Shown here: positions 1-13,300 of the stretch, piece after piece
How positions within the stretch are numbered: the first letter of the stretch is position 1
Layout: each line of letters opens with the position of its first letter
Assembly: GCF_001039355.2 (NCBI RefSeq)
Contig: NW_019775981.1
Span: 52,556 to 116,555 of the forward strand
Source: Lingula anatina
Taxonomy: Eukaryota > Brachiopoda > Lingulata > Lingulida > Lingulidae
DNA: 64,000 nucleotides
Direction of reading: 5' to 3'
The notes under the pieces: model-generated
What the model was told of the DNA's origin: nothing
Seen by the model: only the letters and a program-made list of their open reading frames with translations
Databases searched by the model: none
Translations under genes and position numbers: made by a program

Positions 1-31
1 TTTTTTTCAAAATCCTAATTCATTAACTCAC

Positions 32-261
32 CATCATCATTAATGATAGTCACTTGGTTAATGGATTTTTTCCCAATGACTGCATTTTGGTCTGCATCAA
101 GAGAAAGTCTCACAAAGAAAGTTTCATCTGGTTCCCACTCATTATCATCAATGATTTCTATGTCAATGTACTTGGACGTCTCATTGGGTTCAAATACCAT
201 GGAAGTTTTGACGGGGATGTAATCTTTAGTAGCCTCTGCTGTGCCATCTATGGTTTCAACC
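32..261 (-). CDS. NCX exon 6: second half of Calx-beta domain 1
   Basis: Acceptor CAG at 264-262 and donor GTGAGT at 31-26. It completes the arginine codon left open by the previous exon. It encodes the strands carrying DGTAEATKDY and the Ca2+-binding acidic cluster near IIDDNEWEPDETFF, ending at IINDD. These match the CBD1 consensus of Na+/Ca2+ exchangers. Confidence 0.93.
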
Positions 262-3200
262 CTGAAAAAGTGTAGAAAAAAATAATAAACATATCAGTAA
301 AAAAACTAAAAAAACATCAACTGATATACAAACTTACATAGATACTATAAGCACAAAAAGAAAATTCTTTACTCATATTTCTAGTAAATTGCAAGGAAAA
401 CTAATGATTTCTAATGAAAAATTACAGAGGAATATTGACATAGTCTAGGCATGAATTTCAATTCATATAAAGGCACATTAGAAACCCTTTTCAGCACCCC
501 CAAGTGCACTACTGTCATGAATGACAAACAGCTGATCAACAGGCACCCATTTCCTTAGACTTCCTTAGGTAAAAATCAGAGGCTAGAGAGCAGACAAGTC
601 CATGCCATTTAACAAGATTGTCTGCGAGAATATGAAACTCCAGGTAAAATTAGGAAAAAACGGCGGAAAATTGTATTTTCTTAGAATTATAGAATGTTTA
701 AATGCCAGAAGAATTGATCATGTATATGTTTGCACCTGATGGCAACCCTCGAGCAAGAATTTCACAGTTGATCATTTGGCTATATATTATTCAGTGTACA
801 AAGAAGGATTTACAGTTTTTTTTATCTTATGACATCTCTTCAAATATCTATAAATTCAATAACTTAAAACAATACTTTGTCCTATGTACATGAAAACTAT
901 TTTTACACTGACATCACAGGATAAAGCTCCTGAATATAAAATACTCATTAAACCATTCCATTCATTTCAGTCACATAATAATTATTAATGAAAATATTTA
1001 GAAATCATAACTCTTCTCAATTTCATCTATACTCTGACTTCATGAAAAAGAATAGGCATTACTTCTCATTGTATTATTGGTATATATATATATGCAATGG
1101 AGAACGTTAATTAGTTTGTAAGATCAATACCTGGGGAAGGGCATCAACTGACAGCCCTAATGTTGTTGGTTACCAGACAATTCAGAATGCCGAGATGGTT
1201 AATCAATTATTCACAAGACTGCCAACGAACCCAGCCACTCATTGGAAAGAAATTACTATGGTTATGATACTTCCAAATTTAATTCTTAATCACCACAGTT
1301 TCTGGCATACAATTCCACACTCTTCTTACCACCACTTGCCACTTCTGATGAATTTTTAACATTGTTTTTTTTCTTCTAAATTACATAGGTAAACTGCAGT
1401 ATAGAAGACAATACAGGAATCTACGGGTTCCTCAAGCACCTATGAACACATGTTATTAGCATTCCATTTTCTATCATAGCATTTCCTGACTATTAAATGA
1501 CAAAAAAGAAGTAAGCCCCCAGGGAGAGTAATTATTTTTTCAACATTTTCCCATTTGAGAATACTTTGTAAGGGAAAAAAACTATTTCTTGCAGGCATAG
1601 CACCAGAGATGGGAATTATTTGTTTTTGTTTACTGACATGAAATGTATAATCTCTTTGCACCTGAGACAATCATTTGACTGAATAAGCTACACTTCTATC
1701 TCATTAGGGAATGAAGGCAATGGCCAGGAAAATAATCCTCATAGGGTCAGAAGCATCTCTCTATCTCTCTCAGCTGTGGTTGCACTATTTCATCCCTTTC
1801 TACAAAGAATTATTTTTTTGTGTTTAACTAGTTGGAGGTGCACTGACATGAATGCCAGAGAAATAGCTGATCATTTGGCTGGCGTATCTTTTAGTTGACA
1901 TGGCAAATAATACACAGAGGATAAGAAGCATACCTCTTAGCTGTTCACATATTTTATCTTATTCCTATCTAAAATGAAAAAAAAAAATCCACACATCTCA
2001 TTTTAATTATACACCCTATATAAGTGCCTTAGATGTTTGAACAGAACTAATTTTTACAAAAATCATTATAGCATTATAACATTACAGCAACTAAGCTCAG
2101 CAGTGTCTCATACCTAATTACTGTAAATAAACACATGTACAGTCATATATTTCACGATAAGCACTGTTTACCTCATCCAATCTACTTTCCAAAATTATAA
2201 CATGGGCAGATTTAAATCACTGGGTGACTGGGCAGGAGTGCAGATAACAGCTCAAGATCTTTTTCCATGGGAATCAGCCAAGATAGCCCAAAAATCAAGT
2301 AGTATTCAGAACAGAATGAGGTCAGAAATAATGGCAGACTATAAATTAGAATATATATTTTTCTAGTTTTTTTTTTCTTTAGTTTTGCAGAATTACATTT
2401 TAAGCAAGACAGTACATATTTGCCATGCTTTGCATGTGACTTTTGAATAGCTCTCTGAGGCTGTATTCCCAGAGCTTTTAGATCGATCTATCCCCGCGGG
2501 GAGTCTCACTACATTACTGTCAAATAATCCGGCTTAAATGTCCGTCCCGCCTACTACAAGCTGTAAGGGGGTAATTAACTTTCGTGTCCGCTCGGCTGAC
2601 AGCTATTTAGCGTGAACGCCCAGGGAGTTAGGTCGATCTAAAGTAGATCGATCTAATCTCTGGAAATGGGGTCTGAAATGACATTCTAGTGCATGGAGCT
2701 TCAGCCTTATTGCTAAAAGGTTAGCTCTACCTTATGCAGATTTGGGTACCTTTCCTAGTCTTTTTGATGCCATGCAGCGCAGATAGCCTAGATTTAGATT
2801 ATCTTGGATAATTCTAATTACAGTGTGCCAGTACCCATGTGCTAATTCCATTAGTGACTTGTTTTAAAAACAACCAACAAGAGATACTAGCTGAGACAAC
2901 AACTGATCTATACAGTTAAAATTCTCTGCATGTGTCCGTGTGGGATAATACATACCACATGACCAGTACTGGCACATGCTTGGCAACAACCACACTCAGG
3001 TAAATGTTTGGAAAGCACCTGTTTAAACTTGGACCAGTATACTCCAGAAAAAAATCCAACACATGGCTTAACAGCTGAATAAGTTGAATTATTAGTAAGA
3101 CACTACTACTTGTCATAAATCCAAATTTACAAAAAAAAAAAAAAAAAAAATCCTTCATTTATGTAATGCAAAAGATAATGCAATTAAATTTTCAAGGATA

Positions 3201-4253
3201 TAAGGTTGTATTCCCTAACAAATAATGCTCATTCTCCCTAGACATATAAATGCTTGCCTTATGCACATATGGTCCCTAAATGAAGAAAAAAATTCTGCAT
3301 AAAAATATTGGTGCCACGGGATATTTTTTCAGACAAATAAATTCTGCAAAAAAATACACAGACACACATTAAAAGATATGAATATTCCATCTCTGAGTGC
3401 TTACTAGAAACATTTCCCATTACCTGATTAATAGTAACTTCCACCATGATGATCCATTGATAACAAAATCTATCAACACCGAATTGTGATCCCTAATTTC
3501 CTTTTTCAATAAACCATTGCAAAAAGATAATGTCTTGGAGTAATTTTCTCTAGAGAACTAATTGATCTTTATTCTACAACTGTCTTTGAAGTTTTTCCCC
3601 AAATACTTGAATGAATTTCACTAATATCAATGCATTCATCTTTTTTTATGTTGGGTCCCATTGTTATCCAGCATTGCTTAAAATTAAACACACATCTACG
3701 GAGTGTCTATACAACAAAGCCCAAAATGGATTTGATTATACTCTGCTAGATCCGTTTCCCTCTCAAACACGCAAGAGAAGATGTGATCAATGCTAGAGAA
3801 AAAACTCCACAAATAGCAACTGCATCCTATTAAACAAGACTGATAAATTGCATTCTGATGAATTTTGGGGATCAAATTTATAGCCAAATGCAGCAACCAA
3901 AAGAACAACTGCGTTGACATGCACATCAACTATCATCAACTGGTTATCTCATGCATCCCAGACCAAGATTACCAGAGATGAGAAAACAGTAAAACAGTTA
4001 TGAGGATAAAGCATACTATACCATCACTTTGTAGCCATAGTAATAATCAATAATATACATTAGAATGGTAAAAATAACCATCAAAAAGTGTGGGTGGATT
4101 CAAATGCCCAATTCAGGAATCATCTTTTCTGAAGCAGCAGACATGTAGCCCACATTTACGTTTGGCCGACATGAAAGGACTGGATCAATAAATGTTCCTG
4201 TTTCTAAAATGATTGCTATCTCAATTCCACAATATTGTAATAGTACATGTAGT

Positions 4254-4302
<49 letters not shown>

Positions 4303-7300
4303 ATACTAGCAAGCATTTTAGACATCATTTTCACCTTATGCTTATCCCTGGTCTATACCAGTAACAGATCTAGCATTTAGCAAAGGAGGAGGAGAGAAGG
4401 GGCACATGGATTAATTTTTTTTACCTCATTTTGTTTTGTATTTTTGTTTGACAAAAAAATGGAGTATAGAAATAAGATGGGAAAGAGTCTTCTCTTGCAA
4501 TTAGTAAAAATACCATCATAAAATTATCAAGGCATTAAATCTACATGAAGCACAATTTATATGAGAACTCACTAGTGTTCATTAATATCTAATGTAGCAA
4601 AAATAGTATATTGCATGAAATATCAGGAATGGGGACTAAACAAGTTATTCCACTGTAATAATCTCAATACATGTGGCTAATTGAGCAAAGACTCATAGAC
4701 TTTCTCTTTAGCTGGATCAATCAAATAGTTCACTCAGTGGATACATGAGATATTTTCATCAAAGGGCATAACAGCATATTAACAGGAATTTTTTCTACAT
4801 TTGATTTTTACTCTCTGCGTGCATGTGTGTACGCATGTGCAGATCTGCAAAAATGTATAATTAAGTACTTAAAAGTTAAGCATAAAAATCTTGAAAACAT
4901 CACAGTGAAGAGACAAAGAGCTGGAAACATAAAATATACTTAGGAAAGGGGCGAGACAATACTAAGTATGGCAATAAAAATAGGCATTTTGGGCTCAAGA
5001 AACTAATCATCATTTCTATTATAAAAGGAAATGGAAGGCTAAGTAATCCCGGCCATTTGAACAACCCTGACCCCATCGCACACTGGAACCATTAAGGCAC
5101 ATCTCTGCAGAGATGGATTTTTTCTGCACTAAGTAGAAGTCTACCGATTGGTCGATCTATCACTTGAAACAATGAGAGTTCCTGCCTTGTCAGATGTTTC
5201 CAAGTAGTTCTATGACAAAGTATGACAAACAAGTGGCATTGTTCACCTCAACATGAGTACATCCCATGTGGGCCTGATATTGTTTCTATGTTGTCAAGCA
5301 GAATCCATGAACAGTTTCAGAGATAAAAAAATTCTTTCAGGGATAAGGCTCTAATCTTTTGGATCAAAATGAAGCAAGATTTTCCATTTTCATTATTTGG
5401 TCTGTTATAAGTATGTTTTGTTCAAAACATTTAAACTTCAAAAAACCATTAAACAAGGAAGCTTAAAATTATGTCAAACATATGCATGGTTTACTTACAA
5501 TGAAAGATAAGAATAAAAAAATGACCTGAAAAAAAAAACTGCTGCATTCGGTGCTTGAATGAATAAGTTGAAACTGTACATTAAGGGAGAAGAATTGAGG
5601 GTGTGATCAAAATCTGTCTAGTGGAGTATTTTGCACCAACACTGGCCCTCTATGCCATGTTTTTATAATCTTGAACAGAATTTTCTTAAACAAAACCACA
5701 GTGAATGACAAAGAATAATAGACAATTGGTTGCAAAAATATTTGTAAAAGAAACAATGTCATTACAGCTACAAATATCATGTAAAACAGTCACAGAAAAC
5801 TTTCCTTTTCAATATGCAATCTATCTCTTATATTTGCTGCATTTCACTACAGGCCTATTCATCAAAATAATTGAGTATCTGTCAGCATGGAATAGGCACT
5901 CCCTGAACCCTTGTATCAAATACCACATTAATTTGCATCAGAAATTGATGAAAACCATTAAATTCTCAGGCACGGAATAATCAACCATTCTCCTGATGTT
6001 AACTGTTGCATTGTTTAGACTATACATCAACTGTATGTCCTTAATAAACATGCATGTGATGAAGAACTCAAACACAAAATGTGCATGTTGTCAATGTAAT
6101 TCAGTTCCAAAGCACTGACCCTAAATAAATACCATGTATGGCTTTTTTTATCTTCCAGACTCAATGTCCCGTCTCATGGACGCACACATATCAAAACAAC
6201 CAATGGGGAGACATTATGAAAGAGCAGCAGAATTAGTCTGCTGGAAGTAAATTAGTAAAGCAGCTTAATGGTTTCATTCTCTGGTGGTGGGAATCAATGT
6301 GACGGCTGCTATTATCATTATTCCAGTAACAGGTCTCTGGTAATGGTGTGCACCGGGACCACTGAGAGTGATTATATAACTGATTTCAGCTGAAAATTAG
6401 AAATTGCACCCAGAAATCAATATATTCACAGGCTGATCCATGACTGCTTTTTTCCAGACAGGATTCAGCTCTGATTTCTTATAAAAAAAAAAGGGGGGGG
6501 GGGGGGCAATAACCACATACTGACAATGAATAATAACAGACACTCAAAAACCAAATGAAATGTCATTTGATTTATACATACTAAAAAGAATAATGCAAAT
6601 ATAAGATGAAATATCCAAAACAACTCTCCCACTCAAAAATGGAGTGAATCTTAATTCCATTAATGCTTAAGTGCATCTCTAAAAGCAAAGAGGAAAAATT
6701 ATTCATGAAATATACACCATTAAAATTACTTTTGATGATGCTTTAAAAACTTCTTTATGCTTGACCTAACATTTTCCATTCATATCTCAATGTCATCACT
6801 GGCCACTTAAATATTCCCAAGTATTAATGAAATTAAATAAAACAACAAAGATAAGTTTAAATGTTTTATACATGGCACACTTAACCAATGATGCAAACTA
6901 ATTAGTCACAAGACTTGATATTTTTTCCAACAAAATGTTTGCCCCTTTGGACAATACGTGGCAAAAGAAAAGCACAATAATCACCTGAAGATCACTTTTG
7001 AGTCCAATTTCCCACTTCGTCTGATACCAATCCTCACACGCTTTTCGTTCTCCAGTACAGCACATGAGGTGGCCGTGAATTCAATGACGGCCCTAGTACC
7101 CTTCTCACTGAGGTCAGTCAGGCTCCCCTGGGATGCCAGTCGATCTTTTTCTGGCTCATGGTGCTTGGCTGCCTCATAGATCTATTTAATACATGCTTTT
7201 ATTAGTTATGTACTGTAAGTGTAACAATACTTAGTAATATTCTGCAAACTGCATCTTACAATACAATGAGCGCATTCTCAACGAATTAAGCCAGGCTTTA

Positions 7301-10300
7301 CAAAGCCGGTGACCTAAAAATGGCGGACGTACATGAAAGAAAAACCGCCTAATCTTTTAAAAGTCTCTCCGCCTCCCCACACGTCGTCCCTGCGGGGTAC
7401 AGTAATTAAATCGCGTCTCCGTTCGCCATGCGGAAGCTACCTGAGAAATATTAAGTGCGCATGCTCATCAGTTAAACTCGTGGTGAAGAAAGCATGGCGG
7501 CTGAAGGCGATCGAAGGGAAAAAGCTCTTCTGTTCTATTATCTTTGAAAACAGAGACGAAAAAGGAATAATTTGGCCCGTAGAGCAGCAATGAATCGACT
7601 ATCTACGGAGATAATATCACCAGAGATATTCACGGAAATATTAATGTCCGGGGCCGAGATTTAATTACTGTACCCCGCAGGGACGACGTGTGGTGAGGCG
7701 TGTGAGAGGCGGAGAGACTATTAAAAGATTAGGCGGTTTTTCTTTCATGTACGTCCGCCATTTTTAGGTCACCGGCTTTGTAAAGCCTGGCTTAATTCGT
7801 TGAGAATGTGCTCAATGATGTTCAAATTATTACTAATTTTCATACTTAAACGAGAAAAAATATGCATAATTTTAGGTGTTCAAACTGCTCCCAAAGTCTG
7901 CTATATATATATTTAACATCTGCAATATAATGAATCATTGGAATTGTTTTTTAAGGTTTAGTCCAGATACATGCAGATAAAAAATAGTTTGTGTGCAAAG
8001 TTTAAGTGTATTGTACCGGATTCATATATTGTTTTTGTATATGTACCACCAAGTTATGTTTATTCTCACAGTTGTTCATATCTTAAGCATTAACCAACAG
8101 AATGTTAACTGAAATTTTCTTATCATGTGCCTGCATGATAAGAAAACTTCAGATATTGATTTGTTACTGATTCACAAAAAGTGTGAAGTTATTTGAATTT
8201 TCTTATCATGTGCATGCATTTAGGAAGCTTGTTTTTTTTAATTCCCATGATTAGTTTTATTATATGCATGTAAAATAAACACCAATATCAAATTGTCAAA
8301 CAATAAATAAATAAATAAATAAATAGCACTCATGCACATACATCCTGCAGATCTTTCTTCATAGTGGGCACCAACTTGTTTCCTCCGGTCAATCCACGGG
8401 TGGCATTTATACGATACCAAGCACGATTATGAGGCACATTTTCTTGATATTTTAGAGCTGCCAACTTCGCCATTTCCTCCTCAGACAAGTCGGGGTGCTT
8501 ACCAATTTCCTGAAAGAAGAGTATATAAAAAGAAATATTGATAGAAAGCAAATGTTGGTTTGGCATGTAGAGGGCAATGGCACAGTTTTAGTTAACCACA
8601 ACTTATTTTTCTGTTTAGCCACATATTATCATTGTATTGTTCACATTCTAACTTATTGCCAAGCCATGACACCAATCTTGTAAGTAAGCAATCTTTTAAA
8701 GGTCAATAGTATGCTTTGCCATTGTGGTACTGTATGACATCCAATGCATGAAAAGAGCATTTTATATAATAAATATTATTATATATAATATATATTATAT
8801 AATATATAATAATATATATTATATAATAATACAGAAAAATAGGGTGCATACCATACAACACAAAATATAATACAATATAATACAAACGTTCCTATATGGA
8901 TTCTTATTACAGCATAACACATTAAAATTTTTTGTGCCAAATAAAAAAAGAAAGTTATTTGTAGCCAGGAGTTTTTTACCTTCAGAAATTCTGCCAGGGC
9001 TTCCTTATCCACATCTCCATCCTCCAAAGAATGGTGTTCTTTCTCATCTGTAAAAAATACAAGGTTCTCGTTTAACCTTTGGCAATGAAAATAATCACAT
9101 TAAAAGCAACGTTGACGTACTGATACTATTTAGGTTAGGTAATGCAATATATTTTTTCAACAAATCCATTATCAGTATTCACTTTAAACACAAGTTAAAG
9201 AACACACAAAGGAGTTAAGGAAAACTGAACAAAACCGGTGAAAGTTTTGTTGAACATTCTCACTGGACAGTAAGTGACAAATTAATGTGTAAATTGTAAG
9301 AATATAAGCAACAAAATGCACATGTGGAGGACCTCTTTAGATGAAAGTACATAGGGAAATGTATGCACCTGTGATTCTGTATTCTGTATAGAACTATATG
9401 TTTTAACATAAAAGTACACATGTTCAGGGGTATTGGCATTTGCAAATTATCTTTTGGGGTTTTAAGCTTTGTGCTGAAGCACTAAAATTTGTACTTATTT
9501 GCTTGTGTGCTAATACTAATTATTTGATTGTCTTACATAAAATGAAAGAGAAAATTGTGGATTTTGACATCTTATTAACCAGCAGACCAATCACCAAATA
9601 CAAATTCACAGAGACAAGCAGTGTCCACTGAATAGCTTTTCAAGCCCAAAGAATATAGCTCTATAAGAGAAATACAAACACCAGGTGGACCAAGACAACA
9701 GATAAATGTATTCAGACGTAGGCGTAGACAGAGGAAACATACATACTAGTACCTACAGAGATCGTAAAAAACACACTTTATCAGATTTTCTCATGGAGGA
9801 TAATCATCTAACCCAGTCACAGCAACTGACTAATGGGTAAAGCAAAATCCAATTTCCCCACACCACAACATATCCACAAGATACGTATACTTTAAGAATC
9901 TATGGGATGACTTTGAAGTTAAACCAATGGCATTCCTTCTATACGTTACAGCAAGAAGTACTATAGATCACCTTCCTAATGCTTGGGGACTGGGATGGGA
10001 TTCTAGTCTGTCTACTGACCCTGTCCATCTTGTTAGACAATACTTTGGCACCCATGATAAACTACAGGTGCATTAGTGTCATTATTTTCAAACGGCTCAG
10101 GGATGCAGGCATACATGTAACTGTATAGTGATTCTTACCAATATGTCATAGAAGGGACATGAAAGGAATTTAGAGGACCATCTGTCATCTTATCCACTCA
10201 ACTGCCGAGACACTTTCACTGATTCATAAAAACGCATGACTGTATTCAATATGTTGAGGGTGTATGCTTATCTAGACTTTAAATAACATCAATGCAATAT

Positions 10301-13300
10301 CATGTTGATATGCATTTTGAGAAATAAGGCCTAAAAAAATGTCATTTACAAAGCCATATAAGTTTTTAAAGTGTACTATATTCAGCTTACTGTCATATAT
10401 TACTGGGTTGAAAACAGGGCGTATATCATACATCATGGCTGTATAGGTGTAATGACGGGGAATAGTCAGGAACATCTTTCATGCAAACTATCCATCAACT
10501 ATTTATTGAGAGATCAAAATGGCCCTTTTCCGGTCTTAATAATTTAGAAGTACACACTGAGAGAGGAGACAACAGTGCATAGGTTCACTGGAGATATTCA
10601 AGTCTTCAAAATGAATGGTTGAAATTAATAAGAAATTCACAAACTAGAAAGGTTTTCCTTGAATAAAAAATATATAACAAGATGTTCATTCACTTGACAA
10701 AATTACGTGTGAATCTGTACATGCATGAGTGTGCATGCTGTGTTTGTGATTTGCGTTACCAGGATGAAGTGCCTCAGGTTTAAAGACCAAAGTTATAAAT
10801 ACACTCTATAAAACTGAGCAGTTCTCAATTCTGATATTGGAATGAATACAGTTTCCTGTTTTGATAAAAAATGATACATTGTACCAAAGTCCTCATGTCA
10901 ACATATTTGTCTAAATGCAATTATTCTGACAGAAAATCTATTTCACAATCAGGAAATTTTGACGTTTTACACCCAAGTCTCAAATCCCCCTGATAATTGT
11001 GCATGTACTTATGCAAAGTGGTAAGTAACATGTAAAAAGATCAATTATTAACACCTCTTAAGTCAACAAAATCATAAAGTACGCCTAGTTACTGTAAATA
11101 AGAGATAGGAGGCAAATGATCGAAAAGCATTGTTTAACTTCATTATGCAGAGGTGTACATGAATAGGGCGTATACTGTTTGGTGTATTAGGTGTTCTGTG
11201 TTAATGCTGTTTTAGTTTGATATTGTAAATAGTGACTTAATGCCTTTCTAAATAATACTGTAATTGATGCATCAATTAATCAATACCTAGACAGCAACTT
11301 CAGTTACGTACTAGTGTTTTAACAGTTACTGTAGCTATGGAGACTGTAACTTATCCTATAGATGGCGTATTAAACAATCGTGTACATTTGTCTAATATGT
11401 CATTAAAGCTTCCCTGTGGTAATTTGAAAAACGTGTATGTTTGGAAAAACATATATCACAGTGTTTTGTTTATATGTCCCTGTTCACTGTTTACCCTACC
11501 TTGTTTCCTTTATCACTTTTGGTGCGAGAGGTGGGTACCTACTCCAAAATATTTTTCTGTAAGTTTGGATAACACAAGTGTTCCACTGATAAGTAATGTA
11601 AGCTAGTAGTACAGATAGAAGTGCATGTCCATCTTGTATAGGGTGTTACTGATGATTCAAAGAGACAAAACTTTGTGCAAAATTATCTATCCTTCAATAT
11701 AAATCATAAATACTAACCTGCAGACTTTCATGTGTGTTAAGTAAACACAACAACTACAAGAACACTAAGAAAGAAACCATCACGTGAAATATCCACTTTC
11801 TTTTGATGATCTAGTTTGGTGTCTTCTTTTTTTCAGAAATACAAGTATTGTGTGTTAGATTGTGCTTGAAATGATGTGTAAAAGTAACAGAGATGGTCAA
11901 ATTTGAGACTTACATCTGTTTAAAATGGTCAATCCAAAGTAGCTTACCTCTATTAAAGACATACTTAACGCCTTTTTTTAATTTACGAAGACCTGAAGAA
12001 CACAACATAAAGTGATATAGTGAAAGAGGTCCACATCCGTGTTATATACAGAAAATATGTATCTTAATTTCCTTCAAGTAAGTGATTTATATATGTGCCA
12101 ATAAAGAAAAGAATGCTATATGAAGGAACTAAAAGAAAACCAGAACATTTGTTATATATATATATATATATATATACACCCAGAAGTACGCCATCTAGTA
12201 AAGCCATGCCTTGTCCCGTTATATAACAGAAGTTTAACTCTCTATTTCTCTGCATTGATTTTTCCATCAGATCAGTATCAGTGCAGGTCAATGTTTGGCT
12301 CAGCAGCCCTGAACACAGGGTAATATTTTCCACAGCCAATTGAACACTGCACTTTTGTCCGTCAAGATTAGGATGAAAGGCATTCTTTTTATAAGACTGC
12401 AGTATAAGCTGATGCTGTTACGCTCTAGCACACTGAAAAATATCTGATAATATTTTCTATGCATGCATTATTATTCCCCCTAGCCATCCAACAGCCTCAT
12501 AATTATACCTCTGAGAAGGTTGGCATTTTATGACACGGTTTAACAGTTGGCCATGCAAACATGATACCATGCAATTAAACGTATTTCAGTTTTTACGCCT
12601 TAACTATGTTCTGGTTGCAGTTTTGGTCAGTACTAGCATGTTGGAAAAATAATTATTATATATTTTCCCATTAATATTCATTCAATATAGGCTCACTTTA
12701 ACATTTGAAATTTTATCAAATTTCTGAAACTTTTATTAGAAAATAAAATTTTAAATCAAAATATATTTTATTCAAACATATGGGTAATGGAAGTGCAAAA
12801 ATATTGGTTAAGTTCCAGATGTTGTTTTGTTATGAAAATAAAGGGTTCATTTTTCTGAATAGCCATATCAAAGATGTGTAATGTGAGAGTGAGCCTAGGT
12901 TTATGGTTTTATTATTTCAATTTGTTAGTACTCCATTCAAATTAATTCATGCAGGTCATTCTGTCTGTTTGTTACAATCAGATGCATGTATGAGTGGTTA
13001 TATAGGGTAAGACACTACAAAGGGATGGAAGAAAAGCATAAAGTTTGACACAAGAAGCTATTCAGTGTTATGGAAAAGACTGTTTTATCAATCTAACATG
13101 AATCATGATGCACCTCATAATTTCTGAATTCTACAGTACAGGACAGGTATGGTATGTTTGGAATGTTACCATCTACTATCACTATTCATTCAAGAAGGAA
13201 TATCCCAGTACTTTATACTGTAAAAATACACAGGTATATAGTGAGCTATTAATATGTATATTTCCCTTGGATTTAGGGACAGGGTATTAATTTTTTATCA

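Larger units (their letters stand above)
262..6984. other. NCX intron; no gene seen
   Basis: A 6.7-kb intron. No conserved reading frame was recognised on either strand. It holds a GC-rich TAGATCGATCTA-flanked insert at 2479-2655, a T46 tract at 4255-4300, an A-run near 3130 and a G14 run at 6493-6506. The rest is AT-rich sequence with no structure I can name. Confidence 0.7.

Noticed and set aside
2479-2655. tRNA-derived SINE
   Set aside because: No convincing A or B box on either strand and no poly(A) or simple-repeat tail.
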